DNA of 64,000 nt from Capnocytophaga cynodegmi DSM 19736 (GTDB lineage: Bacteria > Bacteroidota > Bacteroidia > Flavobacteriales > Flavobacteriaceae), in NCBI RefSeq assembly GCF_000379185.1, contig NZ_KB900734.1, forward strand, positions 41,169 to 105,168, written 5' to 3'. Each line of letters starts with the position of its first letter. Positions within the stretch are counted from its first letter, which is position 1. Made by a program: the position numbers and the translations under genes. The notes under the pieces were generated by a model. The model worked only from the letters and a program-made list of their open reading frames with translations, had not been told where the DNA came from and made no database searches. Positions 54,442 to 63,710 of this stretch are shown here, one piece after another.

Positions 54442-56139
54442 ATGCAACTATCAGAACAAGAGATAATTCGTAGAGAAAAACTTGATAAATTAAAAGAATT
54501 GGGTATCAATCCATATCCGGCGGAATTGTATCCTGTTGATACAACTTCTGCCGATGTAAAATCGAATTTTCAAGAGGGAAAGAAGGTAACTTTGGCAGGG
54601 CGACTAATGTCTGTCCGTATTCAAGGGAAAGCCTCTTTTGCTTCATTACAAGACAGCCAAGGACGCGTACAGCTCTATATCAATCGTGATGAAATTTGTC
54701 CTGACGAAGATAAAACTCTTTACAATGAAGTGTTCAAAAAATTGCTCGATTTGGGCGATTTCATTGGTGTGGAGGGAGAACTTTTCCTTACACAAGTGGG
54801 CGAAAAATCAGTTCGGGTAAAAAACTTCAAACTACTAAGCAAAGTACTCCGTCCGTTGCCGCTTCCTAAAACCGATGCCGATGGAAATACCTTTGACGCC
54901 TTTACCGACCCCGAGCTTCGCTATCGTATGCGTTACGTGGACTTGGTGGTAAATCCACAGGTGAAGGAAGTTTTCATCAAGCGTACCAAACTTTTCAATG
55001 CGATGCGTCAGTTTTTCAATGAACGTGGTTATATGGAAGTGGAAACACCTGTTTTACAATCCATTCCAGGGGGAGCGGCGGCTCGTCCGTTCATCACACA
55101 TCATAATTCTTTGGACATTCCTTTGTATATGCGAATTGCCAACGAATTGTATCTGAAAAGACTTATCGTGGGCGGATTTGACGGCGTGTACGAGTTCTCG
55201 AAAAACTTCCGAAACGAAGGAATGGACAGAACTCATAACCCTGAATTTACCGCAATGGAAATTTATGTGGCTTACAAGGACTACCATTGGATGATGGAAT
55301 TTACCGAACAATTGTTGGAGCATTGTGCTGTTGCTGTAAATGGCTCAACCAAAGCCACTTTCGGAAAGCACGAGATTGATTTTAAAGCTCCGTATCCGCG
55401 AGTTACGATGACCGAAGCCATTCAAAAATTCACAGGATTTGACATCACAGGAAAAACTGAAAAAGAATTGTTCGATTTTGCTAAATCTATCGGGATTGAG
55501 GTTGATGACACAATGGGCAAAGGCAAACTAATAGACGAGATTTTCGGTGAGAAATGCGAAGGAAATTTCATTCAACCTACATTTATCACGGATTATCCGA
55601 AAGAAATGTCGCCACTAACCAAAGAACATCGCAACGACCCCAATCTGACCGAGCGTTTCGAGCTGATGGTCTGCGGAAAAGAAATCGCCAATGCGTATTC
55701 CGAGTTGAATGACCCCATCGACCAACGCGAACGTTTCGAGGCACAAATGGCACTATCGGAGCGAGGCGATGACGAGGCGATGTTCATCGACCAAGACTTT
55801 TTACGAGCGTTGGAATTTGGTATGCCACCAACATCAGGCTTGGGAATCGGAATGGACAGACTCATAATGTTCCTGACCAACAACGAAAGTATACAAGAAG
55901 TACTTTTCTTCCCACAAATGAAACCTGAGACGAAAGCCACGCAGTCGGTAGAGTTAAACGAAGATGAAAAAATGGTGTTTGAAATCCTCCAAAAAGCGGA
56001 AACACTTCCGTTGGAAGAGTTAAAAGCCCAATCAGGATTGTCTAACAAAAAATGGGATAAAACCATCAAAGGACTGACCAGCAAAAAGGTAGCTTCCGTT
56101 GAGAAACAAGGCGATAGTTTATTGGTAAAATTAGTATAA
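54442..56139 (+). CDS. lysS: Lysyl-tRNA synthetase (class II)
   Basis: The 565-residue enzyme has an N-terminal OB-fold anticodon-binding domain (about 50-150, VTLAGRLMSVRIQGKASFA) and a class II catalytic core: motif 2 FRNEGMDRTHNPEFTAMEIY and motif 3 GLGIGMDRLIMFL. It is about 60 residues longer than the E. coli enzyme because of a C-terminal helical tail (EDEKMVFEILQKAETLPLEE), which is common in flavobacteria. It charges tRNA-Lys. Monocistronic, ending in a terminator. Confidence 0.97.
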   Translation: MQLSEQEIIRREKLDKLKELGINPYPAELYPVDTTSADVKSNFQEGKKVTLAGRLMSVRIQGKASFASLQDSQGRVQLYINRDEICPDEDKTLYNEVFKKLLDLGDFIGVEGELFLTQVGEKSVRVKNFKLLSKVLRPLPLPKTDADGNTFDAFTDPELRYRMRYVDLVVNPQVKEVFIKRTKLFNAMRQFFNERGYMEVETPVLQSIPGGAAARPFITHHNSLDIPLYMRIANELYLKRLIVGGFDGVYEFSKNFRNEGMDRTHNPEFTAMEIYVAYKDYHWMMEFTEQLLEHCAVAVNGSTKATFGKHEIDFKAPYPRVTMTEAIQKFTGFDITGKTEKELFDFAKSIGIEVDDTMGKGKLIDEIFGEKCEGNFIQPTFITDYPKEMSPLTKEHRNDPNLTERFELMVCGKEIANAYSELNDPIDQRERFEAQMALSERGDDEAMFIDQDFLRALEFGMPPTSGLGIGMDRLIMFLTNNESIQEVLFFPQMKPETKATQSVELNEDEKMVFEILQKAETLPLEELKAQSGLSNKKWDKTIKGLTSKKVASVEKQGDSLLVKLV

Positions 56140-56142
56140 CAT

Positions 56143-56170
56143 AAGGGCGAAAGATTTTTCGCCTTTTTTT
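56143..56170 (+). terminator. Terminator after lysS
   Basis: AAGGGCGAAA / TTTCGCCTTT stem followed by a T run. Confidence 0.85.
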
Positions 56171-56183
56171 AATTAACATAGAT

Positions 56184-58400
56184 ATGATAACATCTATAGA
56201 TATAAAAAATGTCGCAACCTATGATAGTACTGGTATTCAAATCAATGATTTGAAGAAGGTTAATTTTATCTATGGAGCCAATGGAACTGGAAAAACGACT
56301 TTATCAAATTTCCTTTCTAATCCAAATAGTGAGGATGAAAAATTTAAAGATTGTTTAGTAGAATGGAGAAATAATGCTCCTTTAACAACTTTGGTTTACA
56401 ATAAGAAGTTTAAAGAACTTAATTTTGGTCAAGGCGGAAAAATAAAAGGAATTTTTACACTTGGACAAGCAACAAAAGAGCAAATTGAAGAAATCAATAA
56501 TAAAAAAGAACAATTAGATGAAATTAAAAAAAATATTGATGGGATTGAAATAAGGCGAAAAACAGAACAAGATAAATTACAAGAAATAAAAGATAATTTT
56601 AAAGAAAGTTGTTGGATAGACATTTACAAAGATTATGAAGACGATTTTAAAGAGGCTTTTTTAGGGGCATTGAGTAAAGAACGATTTAAAGACAGATTAC
56701 TGAATGAGTTCCAAAATAACTCTACTTCTCTTTTAACTTATGAACAATTAAAAGACAAGGCCCAAACCATCTTTGGAGAGTCTCCACAAACTATGTCTGT
56801 GGTTAATACTATTTCTTACGAGGAAGTTTTACAAATACAGAATAACTCTATATGGAAAACTAAAATAATAGGAAAATCCGATGTGGATATTGCATCTTTA
56901 ATACAAAGATTGGGTATAAATGATTGGGTAAATGAAGGAAGAAAATACTTACAAGAAGATAGTGAAACTTGCCCATTTTGTCAGCAACAGACCATTACAG
57001 ATGGTTTTAAAGATAAATTAAATCAGTTTTTTGATGAAACTTATACAAAAAACATCACAGAGTTAAAAAAGTTACAACAGCAATACAGCTTATTGATGGA
57101 TAATATTATCAATGAGTTAAACTCTATAGAAAGCTATCAAAAAACTTTTCCAAACACCAAATTAGATGTGGATAAATTTTCAGTTTATTTAAAAACATTG
57201 ACAAGCCAAAACAATGAAAATAAGATAAAAATAGAGAATAAAGTAAAAGAACCCAGCAGAGAAATTGAGTTGGTTTCCTTACAAGAGCAGTTGAATTTAC
57301 TATCTGAACTTATCAATTTAGCGAATGTAGAAATACAAGAACACAATGCTATTGTTGCTAATTTTCAAACAGAAAAAAATAATTTAATAAAAGCCGTTTG
57401 GAAATTTCTTACAGAAGAATTTAAAGATAAAATAGAAAGTTTTAACAGAGAAAAAAATAATTCAGAAAGAGCCATACAAGGGATAAACAATCAACTACAA
57501 AGTAAAAAAGATCAATGGCAAAATCTTGATACTGAAATAAAAATGCTCAGTAAAAATATTACCAGTATTCAGCCGACCGTAGATGAAATAAATAGGCTTT
57601 TAAATTCGTTTGGTTTTCACAATTTTAAAATTGTATCTTCGTCAGAAAATGGATTTTATGAAATTCAAAGAGAAGATGGAACCAGTGCGGAAGAAACATT
57701 AAGCGAAGGAGAAATCACATTTATTACTTTTCTATATTACTATCAAAAAATAAAAGGAGGTGATACGGCGGAAGAGGTCAATGAAGACCGAATTTTGGTT
57801 ATTGATGACCCCATTTCAAGTTTAGATAGTAATATATTATTCATTGTAAGCACTTTGATTAAGGATTTAATAAAAGAAATGAAAAGAGACGATTATGTTG
57901 GAAGTATAAAGCAGATTCTAATACTCACGCATAATGTTTATTTTCATAAAGAGGTCTCTTTTATGGATAAAGGTGCTGATTCTGATAAATTGAATTTCTG
58001 GATTTTGCGCAAAAATGGCAATGTTACCAATATTCAAGCCTATGGGAAACAAAATCCTATCCAGTCCTCCTATGCAATGCTGTGGAATGAATTGAAAAAT
58101 GAAAATTTATCATCAACTTTAACCATACAAAACATAATGCGTAGGATTTTAGAGAATTATTTTAAGGTATTGGGTAACTACAAAAATGAAGAAGATATAA
58201 TACAGCTTTTTCCCAATATACAAGAACAACAAATTTGCAGGTCTTTATATCATTGGATAAATGATGGCTCTCATTGTTTTTCTGATGCTTTGGAAATAGA
58301 TGACCAAAATGTTACAATTGATGTGTATAAAAAAGTATTCAAAGCTATTTTTGAATATACAGAGCAGGAAGGACATTACAAAATGATGATGGGAAATTAA
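56184..58400 (+). CDS. AAA_13-family zinc-hook ATPase (RloC/PrrC-like), candidate phage defence
   Basis: The 738-residue protein is an ABC/SMC-type ATPase: Walker A GANGTGKTT (31-39), signature LSEGE (506-510) and Walker B ILVIDDPISSLD with D541-D542. Two coiled-coil stretches (about 90-140 and 280-480) flank a C263-P-F-C266 zinc hook. The C-terminal part has R653-x3-E657 and a later NDGSH (H697; also H690), resembling the R-x3-E...H set of PrrC/RloC anticodon nucleases, though spacing is not a clear match. RloC cuts tRNA during phage infection. It is AT-rich compared with lysS upstream, suggesting transfer. It could be another AAA_13 defence ATPase. Confidence 0.8.
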   Translation: MITSIDIKNVATYDSTGIQINDLKKVNFIYGANGTGKTTLSNFLSNPNSEDEKFKDCLVEWRNNAPLTTLVYNKKFKELNFGQGGKIKGIFTLGQATKEQIEEINNKKEQLDEIKKNIDGIEIRRKTEQDKLQEIKDNFKESCWIDIYKDYEDDFKEAFLGALSKERFKDRLLNEFQNNSTSLLTYEQLKDKAQTIFGESPQTMSVVNTISYEEVLQIQNNSIWKTKIIGKSDVDIASLIQRLGINDWVNEGRKYLQEDSETCPFCQQQTITDGFKDKLNQFFDETYTKNITELKKLQQQYSLLMDNIINELNSIESYQKTFPNTKLDVDKFSVYLKTLTSQNNENKIKIENKVKEPSREIELVSLQEQLNLLSELINLANVEIQEHNAIVANFQTEKNNLIKAVWKFLTEEFKDKIESFNREKNNSERAIQGINNQLQSKKDQWQNLDTEIKMLSKNITSIQPTVDEINRLLNSFGFHNFKIVSSSENGFYEIQREDGTSAEETLSEGEITFITFLYYYQKIKGGDTAEEVNEDRILVIDDPISSLDSNILFIVSTLIKDLIKEMKRDDYVGSIKQILILTHNVYFHKEVSFMDKGADSDKLNFWILRKNGNVTNIQAYGKQNPIQSSYAMLWNELKNENLSSTLTIQNIMRRILENYFKVLGNYKNEEDIIQLFPNIQEQQICRSLYHWINDGSHCFSDALEIDDQNVTIDVYKKVFKAIFEYTEQEGHYKMMMGN

Positions 58401-58474
58401 TTTATTATAAAAATTTTTCTTACCTTTACAATCAAATAATTCACATTGATAATCCAATATTATTTTTTTTCAAA

Positions 58475-58648
58475 ATAACCTTAGTAGGAAAGAAAATAAC
58501 CTCTATAGAAGTCAATATTAACCACGTAGGAAACAAAATAATTCCCGTAGAAGACAAAATTATCCTCGTAGGAAGCAAAATTAACTCTGTAGGAAAGAAA
58601 ATGAACCTCGTAGGAAACAAAATAAAGTACATAGAAAAGAAAATGAAC
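58475..58648. repeat. 21-bp minisatellite, eight units
   Basis: The TAG core recurs at 58485, 58506, 58527, 58548, 58569, 58590, 58611 and 58632, an exact 21-base period. Each unit is close to [A/T]-rich-CTCGTAGGAAACAAAAT. On the plus strand the units read as heptads of the form V-G-x-K-I-x-x without a stop until 58649, but no in-frame ATG precedes them. Two minus-strand frames are also open (heptads like FPTxxIL and VSYxVxF). Confidence 0.9.
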
Positions 58649-58678
58649 TAATTTATCAATATAAAACATTAAATAATT

Positions 58679-59332
58679 ATGACAAATCGTTATGTAACCC
58701 TTGAAAACTTCCGTAATTACGGAATTATTTTCAAAAATATCAACGAAAATGATATTTTGAAAACTGAATTAGCTGAATATGGCTATGATGATACCGAAAT
58801 TGCCAAAGGAAAAGCCCTTTATGATGAGGCTTCACAAAAGTTAGATATCAATAAAACCGAATCTGCTGAAGAAAAAATGGCTTATGAGGTCTTTGACAAA
58901 CTATTTGAAGAACTCAAAAAGACCTATGCTACCGACCGTAAGAAGGTAAAAATCATTTTCAAAGACGATGAACGTACCCTAAGTGCTTTAGCAGTGAAGG
59001 GAGCTGCAAGTATACGCATCACAGCGTTGCTCAACGATATGGACACGCTGTACAAACAACTCAAAATGAAGGAAACACTCCTAACACCTCTCAAAAGGCT
59101 GAAAATAGACGAAGCTCACATCGACACACAACTTGCTAAATTTGCTCAGGTAGAAAAAGCATACGCCAATTATATCAAAGAAAAAGGCGAAAGCCAACAA
59201 GCTACCAAAGACAAGGATAAAGCCTTCTCTGAACTTGAAAAATGGGTGCGAGAGTTTTACGCCATTGCTAAAATCGCTTTGGAAGACAAACCACAACTTT
59301 TGGAAAGTGTTGGAAAACTCGTCAGAGGATAA
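58679..59332 (+). CDS. Helical cytosolic protein, function unknown
   Basis: The 217-residue protein has no signal peptide and is predicted all-helical, with a coiled-coil-like middle and end (KMAYEVFDKLFEELKKTYAT, KDKDKAFSELEKWVREFYAI). Similar soluble helical proteins of unknown role occur in Bacteroidota, and the protein at 47301 has the same general character. It follows the 21-bp minisatellite by 30 bases; the repeats may form its upstream region. No promoter match is seen nearby. Confidence 0.7.
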   Translation: MTNRYVTLENFRNYGIIFKNINENDILKTELAEYGYDDTEIAKGKALYDEASQKLDINKTESAEEKMAYEVFDKLFEELKKTYATDRKKVKIIFKDDERTLSALAVKGAASIRITALLNDMDTLYKQLKMKETLLTPLKRLKIDEAHIDTQLAKFAQVEKAYANYIKEKGESQQATKDKDKAFSELEKWVREFYAIAKIALEDKPQLLESVGKLVRG

Positions 59333-59412
59333 TCATTCTAACTTTGTCAAAGCCCAAAAATTTTAACAAAGGATTAAACTATCAAAAGAAGAATCACACT
59401 AAATAACAGAAA

Positions 59413-60237
59413 ATGCAACAATATCACGATTTATTACGACACATTTTAGAACACGGACACAAAAAAGAAGATCGCACTGGAACAGGAACTATTAGCGTAT
59501 TCGGCTACCAAATGCGGTTCGATTTAAGCAAGGGATTTCCCGTTGTTACCACCAAAAAACTACATTTAAAATCTATCATTCACGAACTTCTTTGGTTTTT
59601 AAAAGGAGATACCAACATTAAGTATCTCTCTGACAATGGCGTTCGCATCTGGAATGAGTGGGCTGATGAAAATGGTGATTTAGGTCCTGTGTATGGGCAT
59701 CAGTGGCGTAATTGGAACAACGAAGATATTGACCAAATCAAGCAAGTAATCGAAACCATCAAGAAAAACCCTGATAGTCGTCGTATTATTGTGGCGGCTT
59801 GGAATCCTTCTGTATTGCCCGACACTTCAAAATCCTTTTGTGAGAATGTTGCCAACGGAAAGGCCGCTTTACCTCCGTGCCACGCCTTCTTTCAGTTCTA
59901 TGTGGCAGACGGAAAACTTTCCTGTCAGCTTTATCAACGTAGTGCTGACGTGTTTTTAGGGGTACCTTTCAACATAGCCTCGTATGCCTTATTAACAATA
60001 ATGGTGGCTCAAGTTTGTAAGCTAGAAGTTGGCGAGTTTGTACACACTTTTGGAGATGTTCACATTTATAACAATCATCTTGAACAAGTAAAATTACAAC
60101 TGAGTCGTGAGCCACGTCCTTTACCTACAATGAAGCTCAATCCAGAAGTAACCGACTTGTTTTCTTTTAAGTATGAGGACTTTACACTGGAAGGTTACGA
60201 CCCTTATCCTGCCATAAAAGGAGAAGTTTCTGTCTAA
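59413..60237 (+). CDS. thyA: Thymidylate synthase
   Basis: The 274-residue enzyme has [20 protein letters not shown], the catalytic cysteine in [13 protein letters not shown], and the dUMP/folate contacts [20 protein letters not shown]. It makes dTMP from dUMP with methylene-tetrahydrofolate. It is convergent with purD across a strong terminator. Confidence 0.98.
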   Translation: MQQYHDLLRHILEHGHKKEDRTGTGTISVFGYQMRFDLSKGFPVVTTKKLHLKSIIHELLWFLKGDTNIKYLSDNGVRIWNEWADENGDLGPVYGHQWRNWNNEDIDQIKQVIETIKKNPDSRRIIVAAWNPSVLPDTSKSFCENVANGKAALPPCHAFFQFYVADGKLSCQLYQRSADVFLGVPFNIASYALLTIMVAQVCKLEVGEFVHTFGDVHIYNNHLEQVKLQLSREPRPLPTMKLNPEVTDLFSFKYEDFTLEGYDPYPAIKGEVSV

Positions 60238-60259
60238 AAGCAAATTACAGAAAAATAAT

Positions 60260-60306
60260 AAAAAATGTATTGAGAAAGATTGTTGTCATTTCCCAATACA
60301 TTTTTT
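60260..60306. terminator. Bidirectional terminator between thyA and purD
   Basis: A 13-bp perfect stem (AAAAAATGTATTG / CAATACATTTTTT) with a 21-base loop serves both convergent genes. Confidence 0.85.
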
Positions 60307-60346
60307 AGTAATTACTATCTTTTATTCTGTTTTCTAAAAATTTTTA

Positions 60347-61618
60347 TTACAGGTCGAAGCCAATATCTTTTCGGAAGTACATCTTATCAAAGTGAATTTT
60401 TTCAATATTTTCGTATGATTTCTGCAATGCTTCCTTAAAGTCTTTCCCGAACGAAGTAACGGCAAGTACTCTCCCTCCTGAAGTTTGTAATTCGCCCTCT
60501 TCTATAGTGGTTCCTGCGTGGAAAACAATACTTCCTGTCACATTTTCTATTCCCGAAATTCGTTTTCCTTTTTCGTAATCTTCTGGATAACCTCCTGAAA
60601 CCATCATTACCGTAGTTGCACTTTGCGGAGTGATAGCAAGAGAGACCGTATTTAAGGTTTGTGTTTGTAAAGTTTTAAAGATTGGCACTAAATCACTTTC
60701 AATACGAGGCAGAACTACTTCTGTTTCAGGGTCACCCATACGAACATTATATTCAATCACGTAAGGTTTGTCCTCAACTTTAATAAGCCCAATAAAGATA
60801 AATCCTTTGTATTCAATGTTATCCTTCTGAAGCCCTAAAATAGTCGGTTTTACAATACGAGTTTCTACTTTTTCCATAAAACTGGCGTCAGCAAAAGGAA
60901 CAGGAGATACAGCACCCATTCCGCCTGTATTTAACCCTTGGTCGTTCTCTCCAATACGTTTATAATCCTTGGCAGTAGGCAATAATTTGTAGTTTTTGCC
61001 ATCGGTAAGCACAAAACAACTTAATTCTATTCCGTCTAGGAACTCCTCAATAACAACCTTTTGACTAGCGTTACCAAACTTTTCATTGAGCAACATATTT
61101 TTCAGCTCGGTTTGGGCTTCATTTAAATCGTTAATAATCAATACTCCTTTACCAGCTGCCAACCCGTCTGCTTTCAAAACATAAGGAGGTTGCATCGTTT
61201 CCAAAAACTTACATCCTTGTACTATAGTTTCTTTGGTAAAACTCTCATATTTAGCCGTTGGAATACTGTGACGTTGCATAAATTGCTTAGCAAATTCCTT
61301 ACTTCCTTCCAATTTGGCTCCTTCTCGTGATGGCCCCACTACCTGAACGTGTTGTAGTTGTGCATCCGTTTTGAAGAAATCATAAATTCCCTGTACTAAA
61401 GGGTCTTCTGGACCTACCACAACCATTTCAATTTGTTTGTCCAGCACTAATTGCTTTACTTGCTCAAAATTAGTAGGATTTATATTTATGTTGGTAGCTA
61501 TTTGGTGTGTTCCGCCATTTCCAGGTGCAATATATAAGTTCTTGCATTGATTACTCTGGCTAATTTTTAGAGCAAAAGCGTGTTCACGTCCGCCAGAACC
61601 CAAAATTAATATATTCAT
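60347..61618 (-). CDS. purD: Phosphoribosylamine-glycine ligase
   Basis: The 423-residue ATP-grasp enzyme has ILGSGGREHAFALKISQS at the N-terminus, APGNGGT, the grasp region YVLKADGLAAGKGVLIIND and the catalytic RMGDPETEVVLPRI. It makes glycinamide ribonucleotide in purine synthesis. It follows nadE (63-base gap, same strand) and may be co-transcribed. Confidence 0.97.
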   Translation of the reverse strand: MNILILGSGGREHAFALKISQSNQCKNLYIAPGNGGTHQIATNININPTNFEQVKQLVLDKQIEMVVVGPEDPLVQGIYDFFKTDAQLQHVQVVGPSREGAKLEGSKEFAKQFMQRHSIPTAKYESFTKETIVQGCKFLETMQPPYVLKADGLAAGKGVLIINDLNEAQTELKNMLLNEKFGNASQKVVIEEFLDGIELSCFVLTDGKNYKLLPTAKDYKRIGENDQGLNTGGMGAVSPVPFADASFMEKVETRIVKPTILGLQKDNIEYKGFIFIGLIKVEDKPYVIEYNVRMGDPETEVVLPRIESDLVPIFKTLQTQTLNTVSLAITPQSATTVMMVSGGYPEDYEKGKRISGIENVTGSIVFHAGTTIEEGELQTSGGRVLAVTSFGKDFKEALQKSYENIEKIHFDKMYFRKDIGFDL

Positions 61619-61681
61619 AGTATTTTTATTAAACAGATTAATGGTTGAAAAATATAAAAATTTGAAATAATTAAAGAAAAA

Positions 61682-62464
61682 CTAATCTTTATCTTCTATT
61701 TTACAAATAGGAATAGGATTCATTTTATGTTGATTGTTCTTATTCAATCGTTTGTAAATCTGAAAGACTTCTTTCTCACGTCCTGAAAAATCATCAGTAG
61801 TTTTGCCTTTCTCATCTTGTAACATTGCCCATTCCAGCTCATCATACGAGGCTTTGAGTTGGTCTTCGTCGCTTCTGTCATCGCCAAAAAGCCCATCGGA
61901 AGGTTTTGCCTGAAGAATTGATTTCGGAATATTCAAATATTTTCCTAAAAGATAAACTTCACTTTTCATTAAATCAGCAATCGGGCTAACATCTACGCCT
62001 CCATCGCCATATTTGGTAAAAAAGCCAACGCCAAAATCTTCTATCTTATTCCCTGTCCCTACAACGATATATCCTTCTAACCCAGCAAAGTAGTAAAGTG
62101 TAGTCATTCTTAGTCTTGCTCGGGTATTTGCCAAAGCCATTTCGTAAGACGATTTGTCCGTCGGTGGAATTTGGGTTACGAATTGGTCAAAAACGGGAGT
62201 CAAATCTACTTCAAGGCTGGAAACATTGGTGTAGTTTTTCTTCAAAAAATCGATGTGTTGCTTGGCTCTTGATACGTGACTTTCAGCCTGATGTATAGGA
62301 AGTTCAAGACAAAGTGTAGGCAGACCTGTTTCAGCACAAAGCGTGGAAACCACTGCGGAATCCACCCCGCCTGAAATCCCGATAACCAGCCCTTTAACAC
62401 TCGCATTTTCAGCATAATCTTTCAGCCACTTAACAATGTGTTTTGCTACTTTTTCTACGTTCAT
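61682..62464 (-). CDS. nadE: NAD+ synthase (ammonia-dependent type)
   Basis: From ATG 62464 (MNVEKVAKHIVKWLKD) the protein has 260 residues: PP-loop GISGGVDSAV, TNTRARLRMTTLYY-like NTRARLRMTTLYYFAG, GTGNKIEDFGVGFFTKYGDG and LQAKPSDGLFGDDRSDEDQL. No glutaminase domain is attached, so ammonia is the likely nitrogen source. The frame opens 13 codons earlier at a TTG that lies inside the -7 element, so that start is rejected. In other flavobacteria I recall nadE next to gldB; here they are 53 kb apart. Confidence 0.95.
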   Translation of the reverse strand: MNVEKVAKHIVKWLKDYAENASVKGLVIGISGGVDSAVVSTLCAETGLPTLCLELPIHQAESHVSRAKQHIDFLKKNYTNVSSLEVDLTPVFDQFVTQIPPTDKSSYEMALANTRARLRMTTLYYFAGLEGYIVVGTGNKIEDFGVGFFTKYGDGGVDVSPIADLMKSEVYLLGKYLNIPKSILQAKPSDGLFGDDRSDEDQLKASYDELEWAMLQDEKGKTTDDFSGREKEVFQIYKRLNKNNQHKMNPIPICKIEDKD

Positions 62465-62500
62465 TGGTTTATTATTAAAAATTTCCCTTTTGGGAAAGGT

Positions 62501-62531
62501 CAAAAGTACAAAATCTTTTTGGTATCACAAG
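62501..62531 (-). promoter_or_regulatory. Promoter of nadE
   Basis: The minus strand shows CTTG (62528-62531), 19 bases, TACTTTTG (62501-62508). It overlaps the falsely long start at 62503. Confidence 0.7.
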
Positions 62532-62623
62532 TTTGTAAGGAACTTCAACTCAACAAATTTTTATTTTTATGACTAATTTTTCTGTTTATTAGCTCTATTT
62601 TAAAAATAAAGTTTATTTTTGTT

Positions 62624-62631
62624 AGCAAATC
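62624..62631 (+). promoter_or_regulatory. -7 element of the alpha/beta hydrolase gene
   Basis: TATTTTTG fits TAnnTTTG, 14 bases before the start codon. Confidence 0.45.
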
Positions 62632-62645
62632 ATATATTTTAACTT

Positions 62646-63572
62646 ATGAAAAAGGCTTTCTTACTACTCATTTTATTTTCAACACAAATTTTTGCACAAA
62701 AAACTTCTTTTGTTGTGGAAAATATTGAGATAAATTCACTTCTGAATGGAAGTTTGTACACTCCAGAAATTCCCAAACAGACAGATTTAGTTATTTTGAT
62801 TGCTGGTTCAGGACCTACCGACCGCGATGGAAATCAACCTATCTTGAAAAACAATTCACTTAAGTTTTTAGCTCAGGAATTAGCTGAAAATCAGATTTCT
62901 GTATTCAGTTACGACAAACGTATTTTTGGATTGATGAAGCAAAATAATCTTAAAGAGGAAGAACTTTCTTTTAATGACTTTATTGAAGACGCCATTTTAG
63001 TAGCTGAATTTTTCGTAAAACAACAAAAGTACAAATCAATAACCATTGCTGGGCATTCCGAAGGTTCTCTTATCGGAATGATTGCTTCACAAAAAGCAAA
63101 TGTTGACAAATTTATTTCCATTGCAGGAGCTGGTAACACAATTGATAAAGTTATTGAATATCAGATAGAAAAAAATTCTTCTTTTCTACTCAAACAAAGT
63201 CAAGAAATTCTTTCCGAACTGAAAAAAGGAAACATTGTAGAAGTACAAAACCCTATGTTACAAGGTGTTTTCAGAAAAAGTGCTCAGCCGTATATGATTT
63301 CTTGGCTAAAGTATGACCCAAAAACTGAAATTCAAAAACTAAAAATACCTATACTTATCACAAATGGAACTTCCGATTTGCAAATTCCTGTTTCTGAAGC
63401 AGAAATTTTAAAAGAGGCTTCACCTAATGCTAAATTCTGCATTATTGAACAAATGAATCACGTACTAAAAACAATAACTGATGATATTCAAAATATGCAA
63501 TCTTACGGGAATCCTAATTTGCCTATTAATGCAACGTTAGTAAAAGAAATTACAACTTTTGTGAAACAATAA
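62646..63572 (+). CDS. Exported alpha/beta hydrolase
   Basis: The 308-residue protein has a signal peptide (AFLLLILFSTQIFAQ). The oxyanion-region motif LIAGSGPTDRDGNQP, the nucleophile elbow IAGHSEGSLIG (serine), an acid in NGTSDLQIPVSEAE and a late histidine (MNHVLK) complete the triad. The GSGPxDRDGN signature is shared with periplasmic esterase-like hydrolases of Bacteroidota. Substrate unknown. Confidence 0.88.
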   Translation: MKKAFLLLILFSTQIFAQKTSFVVENIEINSLLNGSLYTPEIPKQTDLVILIAGSGPTDRDGNQPILKNNSLKFLAQELAENQISVFSYDKRIFGLMKQNNLKEEELSFNDFIEDAILVAEFFVKQQKYKSITIAGHSEGSLIGMIASQKANVDKFISIAGAGNTIDKVIEYQIEKNSSFLLKQSQEILSELKKGNIVEVQNPMLQGVFRKSAQPYMISWLKYDPKTEIQKLKIPILITNGTSDLQIPVSEAEILKEASPNAKFCIIEQMNHVLKTITDDIQNMQSYGNPNLPINATLVKEITTFVKQ

Positions 63573-63600
63573 ATAAAAAGTAGTGGGGCTTTTTCCTCAA

Positions 63601-63632
63601 ATTGAATTCATTTATAAAATGTATTATCTTTG
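63601..63632 (+). promoter_or_regulatory. Promoter of the CBS-domain gene
   Basis: ATTG (63601-63604), 20 bases, TATCTTTG (63625-63632), about 78 bases before the ATG. Confidence 0.5.
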
Positions 63633-63710
63633 TCGCAAAGAGTTAGAATAAAAAATAAAATTTAGCATTAAGTAATCAAAAAAGATACTATAAATCAATA
63701 CCATACAAAT

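Noticed and set aside
55593-56084. Minus-strand ORF (163 aa) inside lysS
   Set aside because: It is antisense to the lysS catalytic core, and its serine-rich composition is typical of a shadow frame.
58475-58648. CRISPR array
   Set aside because: The 21-base units have no alternation of constant repeat and variable spacer, and no cas genes are present.
58441-58669. Two minus-strand ORFs of 62-63 residues over the minisatellite
   Set aside because: They are open because a 21-bp repeat cannot shift frame; composition is only hydrophobic heptads, with no promoter or homologue known to me. Treated as a property of the repeat.
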